Shown here: positions 33,336 to 44,627 of the stretch, in pieces | How positions within the stretch are numbered: position 1 is the stretch's first letter | How the letters are laid out: every line of letters starts with the position of its first letter | From: Bretschneidera sinensis | Lineage: Eukaryota > Streptophyta > Magnoliopsida > Brassicales > Akaniaceae | Direction: 5' to 3' | Length of the DNA stretch: 64,000 nucleotides | Assembly: GCA_023935145.1 (NCBI GenBank) | Contig: CM043699.1 | Span: 124,633,036-124,697,035 of the forward strand | The notes under the pieces: generated by a model | Told to the model about the DNA's origin: nothing | What the model saw: the letters and a program-made list of their open reading frames with translations, nothing else | Databases searched by the model: none | Position numbers and translations under genes: made by a program

Positions 33336-33388
33336 TGTTGGGTCTAGCTGAAGACGTTAAACTTAGCGCTCATGATTACTAATGTTGG
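33324..33388. other. Inversion junction with an 18-bp repeated filler
   Basis: CATGATTACTAATGTTGG occurs at 33324-33341 and again at 33371-33388. The first copy belongs to the D RT/post-pol join; the second is followed immediately by minus-strand gag (TTCTGCCACACTAGATTG). The post-pol box (GAAGACGTTAAACTTAGCGC) lies between them. Confidence 0.8.
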
Positions 33389-33656
33389 TTCTGCCACACT
33401 AGATTGTACGTCTCGGAGTAAGATCTATTTGATTGCCACCAATAGTCATTGAAAGTGTTCATTTGTTCCATTGGATACTCGGCAAAAGCTGACGTAGATG
33501 GACAATTCTGTGCTAAATGCATAGGACTAGCACAGATGGAACAATTATCAACAGTGAATGTATTGGCTGTATTGATGGACTAGCCGGTCATTTTCATGAA
33601 ATCCTTGAGGTCGTCCTCTAAAGATTGTGAAACCGGCGCTGGATTCATCCACATTT
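33389..33656 (-). pseudogene. gag fragment of the leftmost copy in the minus-strand tandem
   Basis: Minus-strand copy of the D/F gag start, from the zinc-knuckle region to MNPAP; the same sequence is at 52690-52965 in F. Cut at the inversion junction. Confidence 0.75.
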
Positions 33657-33812
33657 TTTAAAATTTTTTTTAATAGGCCAATGCAAACAGAAACAAATAA
33701 AATAAAATAAAATCACAAAAAGAAAAATCAACAAAATTTGCTAACTAACTAGTAGAAAAAAAAAATCAATTCAGACCAAAAATTTAATTTTCACAAACCA
33801 AACAACTCCCCG

Positions 33813-33830
33813 GCAACGACACCAAAAACT
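33813..33830 (-). other. tRNA-Asp primer site left of a shared LTR
   Basis: The minus strand reads TGGTGTCGTTGCCGGGGA in the primer-site position next to the LTR that starts at 33831. It shows that this LTR acted as a 5' LTR for sequence to its left. Confidence 0.75.
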
Positions 33831-35229
33831 TGTTGTGAGTTTTAAATTACACGCAAGCACACAAGTCGTTTGCAATATAGTGTTGTGCAAGTACAAGGTC
33901 GAATCCACAGGGAATTGCGTTGTGAAAATGTAATTTTATCTAAACTAAACTTATCTTAACCTAGTTCTGAGTTTTGAATTATATGTTGCAAAACAAATAA
34001 AAACTAAACTAAATTGATTTAAAAACTAATGATAAAAACACTAGGGTTTTTGAATCTACCCTACCAAAGTAAAGCATATATCTTCATGTTCTATATAAAA
34101 ATAATCTATCAAAACATTCCATGAATCCAACTTTAAACAAATAACAACAAATATCCCAATTAAACCAAAACAATCCGATGTATCCACTTTTAACAAATCA
34201 CATAGGATATCCAATTTAATCAAAAATGATTCGATGTATCCATCAGATGAAACACATAGAATATCCAACAGAATAATTTAAAAACTATCAATCATAAGAA
34301 TTTACTCAAACAATTGACCAGAACATTTATACTAAAAAAACATCAGAATTGTATAAACAAATCTGAAAATCTTATGGCAAACAACGGCGAGGCTTCATCT
34401 TCAACCTTAGCTAAAGATTTTAACCACTCATAATCATGAAATTAAAGTTCACAATAACAGTACTAAACATTAAACTTTAAAACTAACAAAAACAATAAAT
34501 TAAAAACTGACTATACATGGGAGAAATTCCACTCGCTGTTGGGCGGTGCTTCCCCTCGTGGTAGCAAAGCCTTCGGAATCCACCAGAATGCTAGTAGACG
34601 TCCACCAAATTGCACCAAATGGCACCAGGAATTGATCACTAAAGATGAAGTGAATAGGGGCTTATATAGGGAAACATCACAAGTGCAATGTGTTTCCAAT
34701 CCGATGTGGGATACTGCATATTCCAACTTTTGCTCTTTGACCTTTGTCTACTAAAACTGCCATAACTTTCTCTAGAAAAATCATTTTATTGATCCGTAAA
34801 ATTCCTCAGAAAATAGACATCTGGATATTTCCAAATATATATGGCTCATCTCCTGGTTCTTTCTGAATCAATACAATTAAATCCTCAAAAATGGCTGATC
34901 TGTCATGCTGAAATCATGCACAGCCTGACCTTTGTCTACTTAAACTGTCATAACTTTCTCTAGAAAAATCATTTTACTAACCCATAAAATTCCCCAAAAA
35001 ATAGACATCCGGATCTTTCCAAGCATATATGGCTCATCTCCTGGTTCTTCCTGAATCAATACATTTTAATCCTAAAAAATAGCTGATCTATATGAGCAAT
35101 TCTGGCAATTTAGTGAAACTCCTTTCCCAGTGCTTGTAAACCTAAAAAACAACGAAAACAACTTAAAGTAACAAATTCCTAAGCTAACAAATGTAAATTA
35201 AGTGGCCAAAATATGCAATATTTGGCACT
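33831..35229 (-). repeat. Shared LTR of the tandem (last 5 bp at 44623-44627)
   Basis: Starts TGTTGTGAG; its other end GGCACTCATCA is split by E. It has a primer site and gag on its left and a polypurine tract with post-pol region on its right (44628 on), so it is 5' LTR to one unit and 3' LTR to the next. Tandem U3 blocks lie at 34735-34927 and 34928-35100; the minus-strand TATA box is at 34662-34668. Confidence 0.82.
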
Positions 35230-36457
35230 TTTTGTGAGTTTTAAATTACTCGCAAGCGCACGAGTCGTTTGCAGTATAGTGTGTGCAAGTGCGAGGTCGA
35301 ATCCACAGGGAATTGCGTTGTGAAAATATATTTTTAATCTAAACTAACTCTATTTTAACCTAGTTCTGAATTGTGAATGATATTGCAAAACAAATTAAAA
35401 CTAAATTAAATTGATTTAAAAACTAATAATTAAAACACTAAGGTTTCCGAATCTACCCCACCAAAGTTAAGCATACATGTTCTAAAAATATAGTATATCA
35501 AAATATTCTATGAATCCAACTATAAGACAAAAAACAAAGAATATCCCAACTAAACCAAAAGCACCCAATGTATTCGCTTTTAACAAATCACAAAGGGAAT
35601 CCAATTTAATCGAAAAGCATTCAATGTATCCATCAGATGAAACACAAAGAAAATCCAACAGACAATTTAAACTCAATCAATTATAAGATTTACTCAAATA
35701 ATTGATAGAACATTTATACTAAAAATTGTCAGATTTGTACAAGCAAATCTGAACTACTACGCCAAACAACGGCGGGGCTTCATCTTCAACCTTAGCTGAA
35801 GAGTCTAGCCACTCATAACTATAAAACTATAATAAAAAGTGCTAAACATTTAAACTAAAACAACTGAATATAAATAAATAAATAAACAACTTTACATGGG
35901 AGAAATTCCACTCGTTGACGGGCGACGCTTCCCCTCATGGTAGCAATGCCTTCGGGATCCACCAGAATTCTAGCGAACGTCCACCGGTAAACACCAGAGT
36001 GGCTTAGGAATTGTACACTGAATTATGAAGCCAAATGGTGTTTATATAGGGGAAGTCACAGAGCACTGCAGGTTTCAGATTCGATGTGGGATACTGGCCC
36101 GAGTGCGCTCGATCGCAGAATGGTGCGATCGATCGCATGTCTTGTGCGCACGATTGCATGTGCGCTCGATCGCATGTCTGTTGCGATCGATCACAGATGC
36201 ACTGAACTTCAAATATTTCGATGTGGGATGTTGACCTTGCGCTCGTTCATAGGCAGGTGCGCTCGATCGCATATCTCGTGCGATCGAGCACAATGTCTCC
36301 AGAAGCTTCAAATCTCCTGAAATGCTTCATTTTCTCCACAAACCTGTAAAAATACACAAAACACAAGAAAAACGTAAAATATAGTAAAATACTACTAACT
36401 AAGAGCATAACAAATATAAGTTAAGGGTCTAAAATATGCAATATTTAAGACTCATCA
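35230..36457 (-). repeat. 3' LTR of E
   Basis: 1228 bp. The first base pair step is TT instead of TG; otherwise it closely matches the 5' LTR. TATA box (minus) at 36042-36048, CGATCG words at 36101-36195 and 36257-36292. The visible differences between the two E LTRs concentrate in the CGATCG cluster. Confidence 0.9.
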
Positions 36458-37733
36458 AATACCCCCAAACTTATATTTTGCTGGTCCCTTAGCAAAACAA
36501 AATAAAAGACTCAATGAAAAACAAAGAACATAAAGATAAAGTCATCACTCATGGTATCCAAAAATTTAAGGAGCACACATCACCATGATATTCATTCATA
36601 AACAAGCTTAAAAAGGTAAACCCATCTTCGCAATGAATAGAAATGTTAAAATCTAATTACTTACAAAAGGGAGGATAAGGCATCACAAGCTTGAATCAGT
36701 GTAAGGTGAATTAGCATATAAAAATGAAGCTTCCAAGTAACTCTAATGTGTAAAGTCTCCATGTCTCAAGATTCACCGAATTTCCCATAAAAAATGAACG
36801 AAAAGGCATAGTTTTTATTTTATTTTATTTTTTTTAATAAGGCACGGCTATGTTTAGTTCCCTTAAGCTTTCTAATTGACCCATGTAGCGAGTGTTAAGT
36901 CAATGACTCCCAAACCAGGTGGTTTTAGGGCATTAGGTGTAAAGACACCCCTAAGGACTTACTAACTCGAGTCAAAAAGGCTACGAAATTAAACCGACCT
37001 TAATATTACCAAGCAAAATTCCGCCTTTTGACGTGAACACTCACTGCTTACTAAGGCAAGAGGTCCAGTTACTCAGCGAAAAGTTTATTGATAAATTTTT
37101 TTTTTAATGCCCAAGATTTCATCCAACAAGTCATCCAGTTTCAGTTAAGATAAGGAAAAATACACATTAAAATCACATGTCATACCTCACATAATTTGCG
37201 CTAATGTGCTTGTGTTAGAATGGATCAAACATGTGAATTCTCAAAATGCCTAAGGTAAGTAACTAAATTTTAAAATTTATCACCAGATCATGTGTTCAAA
37301 ATGTTAAGCTCACCGATGACATCACATCACAGAAAATGTTTAGATCAACTAAAATTTCACGATAACATGAGCATGCATTTATCTCTATGACGAAAAGACA
37401 ACAAATTAGGACAAAGTGTGTGATGTGTCTCCCATACCCCCAAACTTAAATTACACATTGACCCCAATGTGTGACTAATATGGAAAGAGCTGACCTGAGA
37501 TATGGAGAACTATCTGGATTGGTATGGCTCGTAGCATACCCCCAAACTTGAACTGAAGTACGCTTTGTCCCTGAAAAATAAAAACTGGAAAACAAAAAAT
37601 ACTGGAAACAAACATTAATCATAAAAATGCGAAATAATAAATAAACAAAAGAAAAGATAAGATAAGCTGTGGGGTGCCTCCCATTAGCGCTAAGTTTTAC
37701 GTCTTCAGCCAGACTCTCCCTAGAATACTACAC
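36458..37733 (-). other. E post-pol non-coding region and polypurine tract
   Basis: In minus orientation: the box GTCTGGCTGAAGACG (37700) with GGGAGGCACCCCA (37668), the hairpin arms CACATTG/CAATGTG with loop GGGT (37454-37471), AAGTTTGGGGGTATGGG, one copy of the CTGAGTAACTGG..CCTCTTGCC block (about 37030-37085), GTGTCTTTACACCTAATGCC, and AAGTTTGGGGGTATT next to the LTR. No open frame of note. Confidence 0.8.
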
Positions 37734-38273
37734 TCAATCTGAGTAACTAGGATCCTCCAACAGTATCGTCTCAATGTCCGGACTCCTCAACTCTAAGAAT
37801 GGTTTTAGCCTCTGTCCATTTACCTTAAAAGTATTACCATTCTTAGGATCCTCAATCTCGATGGCCCCATGAGGAAAAACTGATCGAATAATGAATGGGC
37901 CTGACCATCGGGATTTGAGCTTGCCTGGAAAAAGATGTAGGCGCGAATTATAAAGAAGAACTCTCTGACCCGGCTCAAAAGCTCGTCTCAAAATATTTTG
38001 GTCATGAGTCTTCTTCATTTGTGCTTTGTATGATCGGCCACACTCATATGCATCATTCCGCAGCTCCTCCAATTCATTGAGTTGGAGCTTTCGTTGTGAG
38101 CCAGCCTTGGAAAGATTAAAATTTATTTGCTTGACAGCCCAATACGCACGATGCTCTAATTCAACCGGAAGGTGACATGCCTTTCCGTATACAATGCGAT
38201 AGGGAGACATGCAATTGGCGTCTTGAAGGCTGTCTGATATGCCCACAGTGCATCCATCAATTGCAGAGACCAA
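37734..38273 (-). CDS. E integrase C-terminal part, shifted frame
   Basis: 179 codons. From about residue 22 it reads [20 protein letters not shown] and [20 protein letters not shown], then [20 protein letters not shown] and [16 protein letters not shown]: the end of the catalytic core and the DNA-binding C-terminal domain of a Ty3/gypsy integrase. It ends near LLEDPSYSD. It overlaps the main pol frame by about 118 bp; the text ATTGCATG here has one G fewer than the matching ATTGGCATG in H, which explains the shift. No chromodomain is seen, as usual for Athila. Confidence 0.85.
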   Translation of the reverse strand: MVSAIDGCTVGISDSLQDANCMSPYRIVYGKACHLPVELEHRAYWAVKQINFNLSKAGSQRKLQLNELEELRNDAYECGRSYKAQMKKTHDQNILRRAFEPGQRVLLYNSRLHLFPGKLKSRWSGPFIIRSVFPHGAIEIEDPKNGNTFKVNGQRLKPFLELRSPDIETILLEDPSYSD

Positions 38274-41212
38274 TCCTTTCTAGTAGGGTTCACAGTCTTT
38301 TCCAAAATATGTTTGATCTCGCGATTTGAAATTTTCACTTGACCATTCGTCTGTGGGTGATATGGGGTGGCAACTTTGTGCGTGATACAATACTTCTTCA
38401 TCAATTGCTCAAAGATCTTTTTGCAAAAGTGCTTACCTCCATCACTTATGATTGCTCGAGGCATACCAAAACGAGCAAAAATAGTGTCTTTCAAGAACTG
38501 GACCACAACTCTGTGGTCATTGGTCTTGCACGCAACGGCCTCCACCCACTTGGACAGATAGTCCACAGCAACTAGAATGTATAAGTAGCCAAAGGAGTTT
38601 GGGAATGGTCCCATGAAATCAATGGCCCACACATCAAAAATCTCAACAATCAGAATTGTGTTGAGGGGCATCATATTTCTCCTAGAAAGACTCCCTAGCT
38701 TTTGGCAACGCTCACAAGATATACAGTAGGTGTGAGAGTCCCGGAACAGGGTAGGCCAATAAAATCCACACTGCAAAATCTTTGCAGCGGTCTTTTTAGC
38801 ACTAAAATGGCCTCCACATGCATGATCATGACAAAAGGCGATGACATTAGATTGATTATGCTCAGGAATACACCGTCTAATGATCTGATCAGGATAATAC
38901 TTGAACAGGTAAGGATCGTCCCAGAAAAAGTGTTTTACCATGGCCAAAAATTTTGATTTATCTTGCCTCCCCCAATGCAAGGGCATGTGTCCGGTGACAA
39001 GATAGTTCACTATGTCAGCAAACCATGGTGCGGGACTGTAAGCAATGTGCATCAATTGCTCATCAGGAAAGGTCTCAGAAATGGGAGTGGCAGCCTCACT
39101 GAATTCCACAATCAATCTAGACAAATGGTACGCCACCACATTTTTCGAACCTTTCTTATCCCGAATCTCAATGTCGAACTCTTGAAGTAGCAAGATCCAT
39201 CGGATAAGACGAGATTTGGCATCTTTTTTAGAGAAAAGATACTTCAATGCAGCATGGTCCGAGTAGATAATGACTTTAGATCCTAACAAATAGGATCTGA
39301 AATTTTCTAATGCAGAAACGACTGCAAGCAACTCCATCTCAGTGGTAGAATAATTGAGTTGTGCATCGTTTAGAGTTCGACTTGCATAATAGATAGCATG
39401 GGGAAGTTTATCAACACGTTGCCCCAAAACAACTCCAACAGTATAGTCTGATGCGTCACACATGATCTCAAAAGGCACATCCCAGTTAGGTGGCTGAATA
39501 ATGGGTGTGGACGTCAGAATTTTCTTCAGATCCCCAAATGCTTTCTTACAATCCTCATCAAATAGAAATGGGGCATCTTTTTGCAACAACCTGCACAAGG
39601 GCCTGGCGATCTTGCTGAAATTCTGGATAAATCGCCTATAGAAACCTGCATGGCCCAGAAAAGATCGAACCTCTTTCACCGTACGTGGGGGTGGAAGGCT
39701 GGAAATCAAATCCACCTTCGCTTTGTCGACCTCAATCCCTCGATGAGATACGATATGCCCCAGTACAATTTCTTGCTTAACCATAAAATGGCACTTCTCC
39801 CAATTAAGCACCAGGTTCTTCTCCTTGCACCGTACCAAAACCAAAGAGAGACGGTGCAGGCACTCCTCAAATGTTGAACCGAAGATGGAGAAGTCGTCCA
39901 TGAAAATCTCCAAGAACCGCTCTACCATGTCAGAGAATATACTGACTATGCACCGCTGAAAAGTGGCGAGTGCATTGCATAACCCAAAGGGCATGCGACG
40001 GTAGGCGAAGGTCCCAAAAGGACAGGTAAATGTCGTCTTCTCCTGATCTTCAGGGTCCATAGGGACCTGGTTATATCCAGAATAACCATCCAAAAAGCAA
40101 TAATACTCGTGCCCAGCCAAATGCTCCACCATCTGATCAATAAATGGAAGTGGAAAGTGATCATTCCTTGTGGCAATGTTCAGCTTACGGTAGTCTATAC
40201 ACACTCTCCACCCAGACTGCACACGAGTTGGCACCAACTCGTCGTCCTTATTCTTTACTACCGTTAACCCAGCTCGCTTGGGCACGACATGAATGGGGCT
40301 CACCCACTTGTTATCAGAGATGGGATAAATGATCCCTGCATCTAACAGCTTAATAACCTCTGCCCTCATAACCTCTTGCATAGCAGGGTTGAGCCTTCTT
40401 TGCGGCTCCCTCGATGGCTTAGCATCTTCCTCCAAGTGTATCCTGTGCATCACCACCGAGGGGCTGATTCCTTTAATATCCTCAATGGTCCAGCCGATAG
40501 CTTCCTTGTGCTCTCTTAAAACATCTAATAATTTCTCCTCTTGAGCTTCTCCCAAATCTGAAGCTATTATCACAGGCAAACAGTATGCTGGACCCAGGAA
40601 CTTATACTTAAGATTATCCGGTAAAGGCTTAAGTTCCTTCTTTTGAGGTTCTGGTGACACCTTCTCCTCCTCCTCCTTGCTTTCTTGAGGATCAGACTCC
40701 AAAATGGCATTTACTTCCTCGAGTAACTTATCTAAACCCAAGTCCTCTCCAAAGTGAGCAAAGCATGCCTCCATGGGATCCTCAATGCTTGATTCATCCA
40801 CAGTATCCTCAAGAATCTCCTCTATCAAGCATACATCTCTCACTTCATCATATTCCAGTGGTTGCCTAGTGATATCAAAAATGTTCAACTCCACTGTCAT
40901 ATTTCCGAAGGAGATCTTCATTACCCCTGTCCTACAATTGATTAGGACGTTAGCTGTGGCTAAGAATGGTCGCCCTAGAATCACCGGTATTTGAATCCCT
41001 ACATTCTGAACCGGCTCTGTGTCAAGCACAATAAAATCCACGGGGAAATATAACTTATCCACTTTTATCAAAACGTCCTCAACTATCCCCTGTGGTCTTT
41101 TCACTGACCTATCAGCCAATTGAAGCGTCGTGGATGTGGGCTTCAATTCTCCTAACCTCAACTGCATATAGACTGAGTAGGGTAGAAGATTCACACTCGC
41201 TCCTAGATCCAA
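38156..41212 (-). CDS. E pol: protease C-part, RT, RNase H, integrase
   Basis: 1018 codons. Protease DLGAS (residues 2-6) and PVILGRPF; an acidic spacer (about 120-195); RT with VCIDYRKLN (338-346), FPLPFIDQM and catalytic FMDDF (437-441); RNase H with CDASD (585-589), TEMELLAV (624-631) and [10 protein letters not shown] (651-660). The fourth RNase H acid is lost: VVAYHLSRL has Tyr695 where H has VVADHLS. The integrase has the HHCC region (795-836), Asp865 (AIDFMGP) and Asp924 (ISDGG), but residue 960 is Lys (GQVK), 36 residues after Asp924, exactly where the catalytic Glu should be. The frame then shifts. In the family these enzymes copy the RNA and insert the DNA; this copy should be inactive. 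The Met start is artefactual; the reading came from gag. Confidence 0.9.
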   Translation of the reverse strand: MDLGASVNLLPYSVYMQLRLGELKPTSTTLQLADRSVKRPQGIVEDVLIKVDKLYFPVDFIVLDTEPVQNVGIQIPVILGRPFLATANVLINCRTGVMKISFGNMTVELNIFDITRQPLEYDEVRDVCLIEEILEDTVDESSIEDPMEACFAHFGEDLGLDKLLEEVNAILESDPQESKEEEEKVSPEPQKKELKPLPDNLKYKFLGPAYCLPVIIASDLGEAQEEKLLDVLREHKEAIGWTIEDIKGISPSVVMHRIHLEEDAKPSREPQRRLNPAMQEVMRAEVIKLLDAGIIYPISDNKWVSPIHVVPKRAGLTVVKNKDDELVPTRVQSGWRVCIDYRKLNIATRNDHFPLPFIDQMVEHLAGHEYYCFLDGYSGYNQVPMDPEDQEKTTFTCPFGTFAYRRMPFGLCNALATFQRCIVSIFSDMVERFLEIFMDDFSIFGSTFEECLHRLSLVLVRCKEKNLVLNWEKCHFMVKQEIVLGHIVSHRGIEVDKAKVDLISSLPPPRTVKEVRSFLGHAGFYRRFIQNFSKIARPLCRLLQKDAPFLFDEDCKKAFGDLKKILTSTPIIQPPNWDVPFEIMCDASDYTVGVVLGQRVDKLPHAIYYASRTLNDAQLNYSTTEMELLAVVSALENFRSYLLGSKVIIYSDHAALKYLFSKKDAKSRLIRWILLLQEFDIEIRDKKGSKNVVAYHLSRLIVEFSEAATPISETFPDEQLMHIAYSPAPWFADIVNYLVTGHMPLHWGRQDKSKFLAMVKHFFWDDPYLFKYYPDQIIRRCIPEHNQSNVIAFCHDHACGGHFSAKKTAAKILQCGFYWPTLFRDSHTYCISCERCQKLGSLSRRNMMPLNTILIVEIFDVWAIDFMGPFPNSFGYLYILVAVDYLSKWVEAVACKTNDHRVVVQFLKDTIFARFGMPRAIISDGGKHFCKKIFEQLMKKYCITHKVATPYHPQTNGQVKISNREIKHILEKTVNPTRKDWSLQLMDALWAYQTAFKTPIACLPIALYTERHVTFRLN

Positions 41213-41376
41213 AAGGGCCCTCTCAATATGGCTGACTCCTATCGTGCAAGAGATGGTAGGACACCCCGGTTCCTTATACTTGATAGGTAGCTTGCACTGA
41301 AGGATTTAACTGACCTGCTCGGTCAAAAATGCCTTCTTTGGGACATTCGTCCTCCTCTTGATAGTGACCAAGTCCT

Positions 41377-42066
41377 TTAAAAACTTGGCATATGATGGAC
41401 TTGATGGATGGCATCCAAAAATGGGATATTGATTTGGACTTGCTTGAATACCTCTAGAATTTCCTCATACTTCTCTCCTTTCTTGGGCGCCTGTAATCTC
41501 TCGGGGTAGGGCGCTCTAGGTACAAATGACCTAGGAGGGTCTTTCTTAGTAGGTGTGGCTGTAGATGGCTCAGCATCTCTCTTCTCTGTGTTGCCACTCC
41601 CTTGCCCTTGCTGCATAACAGGGCTCTCTTCCACTTGATTGTCCACTTGTCTCCCAGACCTCAGTGTGACAATCGACTGTACTTGTTCCTCCCCGTGCGT
41701 AGGAGTTGATGAACTCTCAACCATAAATTGTCCTTTTGGGTTTTGTACGGGCTGACTGGGGAACTTTCCTTTCTCTCTCTCACCCAAGTGACTTGCAATT
41801 TGCCCTATTTGACTCTCCAACTTGGCAATTGCTTGGGTGTTTACCATTGTTGCACTCCTCACATCGCTCATATTTTGGCTAGTCGTTTTCCTGAACTCCT
41901 TAAGGGTGTCCTCAAGTGACTGTGAAACTGGCACTGGTGTTTGGGTGGGTGCGTGGTAAGCAGGTGAAGGTGCTGGATGGGCAGAACGACCATGATTAGG
42001 AATTTGTGGGGCAAATCCGGGAGGATATTGATTTTGAGCATGATGAGAGGCTCCTCCCTGATTCAT
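41377..42066 (-). pseudogene. E gag C-terminal linker
   Basis: Pro/Gln-rich stretch (HHAQNQYPPGFAPQIPNHGR), a short coiled-coil-like TQAIAKLESQIGQIASHLGE, and PYPERLQAPKKGEKYEEILE, which leads to the NIPFLDAIHQV spacer before protease. Frameshifts separate it from gag proper (left part at 42479-43249) and from pol. Confidence 0.8.
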
Positions 42067-42069
42067 TGG

Positions 42070-42330
42070 TTAGTTCTGCCTCCATGAAAAATTTGGGTGG
42101 TTCCGCCACCCTGGATTGTACGTCTCGGAGTACGATCCATTTGACTGCCTTCGAAAGTCATTGAAAGCATTTACTTGTTCCATAGGATACTCGACAAAAG
42201 CCGGCATTGATGGGCAATTCTGTGCTAGATGCATGAGACTAGCACAGATGGAACATTGAATGTGTTGGTAGCATTGATGGATTGGCTCACAGTGAGAGCG
42301 TCAATCATCTTGGTGAGAGCATCTAACTTT
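42070..42330 (-). pseudogene. E gag zinc-knuckle segment, out of frame
   Basis: CSICASLMHLAQNC (CX2CX4HX4C) is encoded around 42207-42250 on the minus strand, but the upstream frame (NTFNVPSVLVSC) reads past it one base off, so the knuckle would not be made from this copy. AFVEYPMEQVNAFNDF and YNPGWRNHPNFSW follow, as in D. Confidence 0.72.
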
Positions 42331-42478
42331 ATCCTCAAATCAGCGTCCTCTCTGACCTCATAGATGCCTCCCCTCTTAGGAGCACGAATGGACTTATCTC
42401 GACAGCTTGAAAAATCCCACTGCTGTGAGTTGTCGGACAACTTGTCCAACGCCATATATGCTTCGTCTCCTGTCAGAC

Positions 42479-43249
42479 TCAAGAATGCCCCCCATTCATA
42501 GACTCGATCATGCTACGATTGGGTTGAGTCAACCCTTGGTAGAAGAATTGAATGAGTCTCCACTTCTCATATCCATGTGGAGGGCATCTGATCAGTAACT
42601 CTTTAAAGCGCTCCCAGCTTTCAGAGAACTTCTCATCCTCGTCCTGAGTGAAAGAGCTAATCTCTTTTCGGCACTCATTCACTCTAGACATTGGGAAAAA
42701 CTTATGGTAAAATTTGCTAAGCAGGTTTTCCCAAGATGTAATAGACCCGGACGTATTGGAGTCCAACCACGCCCTAGCTCTATCGTGAAGGGAGAAAGGG
42801 AAGAGTAGAAGATGGACTGACTCCTCAGAGAAGTTCTGGAATTTGAATGTAGCACAAATGTCTTTGAACTTCTTCACATGACTATAAGGATTTTCAAGAT
42901 CTAAGCCATGGAATGAGGGTAGGAGTTGGATAACATGTGGCTTCAAATCAAAGTGTGTGGCATTTGTTGGTGGCAACACTATGCAGGAAGATGAGTTAGT
43001 CGCAACGGGTGCGAACAAATCCCTAAGGGATGTAGTGGAGTCCACGTTCCAAGCTCTAGGTTGCTCTACATGTTCAGGATGATTAAAATTTTCGCTCATC
43101 TCAACAGTCTCTCTCTCAACTAGTGCTATTTTCTGCCTCCTAAGAGTTCTTTCTAAGTCGGGATCTAAATGTGTCAAATCTAAGTTCAAGGATCTCCGAC
43201 CAAGCATACACCAACAGAAAAATAATGAGATACTAACCAGCAGAAGCAA
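42479..43249 (-). CDS. E gag N-terminal domain
   Basis: 256 codons. After an N-terminal stretch (LDPDLERTLRRQ) it holds the retrotransposon gag fold: KPHVIQLLPSFHGLDLENPY, FKDICATFKFQNFSEESV, FPFSLHDRARAWLDSNTSGS, ITSWENLLSKFYHKFFPMSR, RFKELLIRCPPHGYEKWRLI and FFYQGLTQPNRSMIES. This protein builds the particle. The real start may be an internal Met or lie in the leader; the first ~20 residues (hydrophobic, LLVSISLFFCW) probably belong to untranslated leader. The frame breaks after residue 256, and the continuation 42225-42482 carries ALDKLSDNSQQWDF in another frame. Confidence 0.85.
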   Translation of the reverse strand: MLLLVSISLFFCWCMLGRRSLNLDLTHLDPDLERTLRRQKIALVERETVEMSENFNHPEHVEQPRAWNVDSTTSLRDLFAPVATNSSSCIVLPPTNATHFDLKPHVIQLLPSFHGLDLENPYSHVKKFKDICATFKFQNFSEESVHLLLFPFSLHDRARAWLDSNTSGSITSWENLLSKFYHKFFPMSRVNECRKEISSFTQDEDEKFSESWERFKELLIRCPPHGYEKWRLIQFFYQGLTQPNRSMIESMNGGHS

Positions 43250-43346
43250 CAGAATAAAGCAAACACCAAAATTTTTTTTTTAAATTAAATTAACTAGTAG
43301 AAAAATAAAATCAGTTCAGACAAAAAATTTTCACAAACCAAACAAT

Positions 43347-43364
43347 TCCCTGGCAACGGCGCCA
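43347..43364 (-). other. tRNA-Asp primer-binding site of E
   Basis: The minus strand reads TGGCGCCGTTGCCAGGGA; 17 of 18 bases pair with the 3' end of tRNA-Asp(GUC). Confidence 0.9.
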
Positions 43365-43370
43365 AAAACT

Positions 43371-44617
43371 TGTTGTGAGTTTTAAATTACTCGCAAGCGC
43401 ACGAGTTGTATGCAGTATAGTATGTGCAAGTGCGAGGTCGAATCCACAGGGAATTGCGTTGTGAAAATATATTTTTAATCTAAACTAACTCTATTTTAAC
43501 CTAGTTCCGAATTGTGAATGATATTGCAAAACAAATTAAAACTAAATTAAATTGATTTAAAAACTAATAATTAAAACACTAAGGTTTCCGAATCCACCCC
43601 ACTAAAGTTAAGCATACATGTTCTAAAAATATAGTATATCAAAACATTCTATGAATCCAATTATAAGACAAAAAACAAAGAATATCCCAACTAAATCAAA
43701 AGCACCCAATGTATCCGCTTTTAACAAATCACAAAGGGAATCCAATTTAATCGAAAACATTTAATGTATCCATCAGATGAAACACAAAGAAAATCCAACA
43801 GACAATTTAAACTCAATAAATTATAAGATTTACTCAAATAATTGACAGAACATTTATACTAAAAATTTTCAGATTTGTACAAGCAAATCTGAACTACTAC
43901 GCCAAACAACGGCGGGGCTTCATCTTCAACCTTAGCTGAAGAGTCTAGCCACTCATAACTATAAAACTATAATAAAAAGTGCTAAACATTTAAACTAAAA
44001 CAACTGAATATAAATAAATAAATAAACAACTTTACATGGGAGAAATTCCACTCGCTGACGGGCGGCGCTTCCCCTCGTGGTAGCAATGCCTTCGGGATCC
44101 ACCAGAATGCTAGCGGACATCCACCGGTAAACACCAAAGTGGCTTAGGAATTGTACACTGAATTATAAAGCCAAATGGTGTTTATATAGGGGAAGTCACA
44201 GAGCACTGCAGGTTTCAAATTCGATGTGGGATACTGGCCCGAGTGCACTCGATCGCAGAATGGTGCGATCGATCGCATGTGCGCTCGATCGCATGTCTTG
44301 TGAGCACGATCGCATGTGCGCTCGATCGAATGTCTTGCAGATGCACTGAACTTCAAATATTTCGATGTGGGATGTTGACCTTGCGCTCGTTCATAGGCAG
44401 GTGCGCTCGAGCGCAGGTGCGCTCGATCGCATATCTCGTGCGATCGAGCGCAATGTCTCCAGAAGCTTCAAATCTCCTGAAATGCTTCATTTTCTCCACA
44501 AACCTGTAAAAATACACAGAACACAAGAAAATCGTAAAATACAGTAAAATACTACTAACTAAGAGCATAACAAATATAAGTTAAGGGTCTAAAATATACA
44601 ATATTTAAGACTCATCA
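43371..44617 (-). repeat. 5' LTR of E
   Basis: 1247 bp with TG...CA ends. TATA box (minus) at 44182-44188; CGATCG words at 44243-44331 and 44401-44452. U3 begins with the imperfect dyad GTCTTAAATAT / ATATTTTAGAC (one base changed in this copy). Confidence 0.9.
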
Positions 44618-44627
44618 GCACTCATCA

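Larger units (their letters stand above)
30098..33370 (+). mobile_element. Non-autonomous Athila-like element D, 5' part (to an inverted junction)
   Basis: 5' LTR, tRNA-Asp primer site, a gag that keeps the zinc knuckle but lacks the N-terminal domain, no protease, a duplicated acidic module, RT only up to the segment FIDQMVECLVGHDY, then at once the post-pol box. F has the same set of deletions on the other strand. At about 33370 the sequence turns into minus-strand gag. Confidence 0.8.
35230..44617 (-). mobile_element. Near-complete Athila-like element E, target duplication GCACT
   Basis: GCACT at 35225-35229 and 44618-44622. Two ~1.24-kb LTRs, a tRNA-Asp primer site, gag, protease, RT, RNase H and integrase on the minus strand, then a ~1.3-kb post-pol region. 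There is no extra ORF as in H and K. It was inserted five bases from the end of the F LTR. It is the best-preserved coding element here, although broken at several points. Confidence 0.9.

Noticed and set aside
43347..43364. tRNA-Asp gene fragment
   Set aside because: Only the 18 bases complementary to the tRNA 3' end are present, directly beside an LTR: a primer-binding site, not a gene.
30098..44627. Treating the inverted LTRs at 30098 and 33831 as the two ends of one foldback element
   Set aside because: Flanking five bases do not match (GAAAT and AATAC), and the right-hand LTR is joined to a polypurine tract and interior of F, so recombination between copies explains it better.
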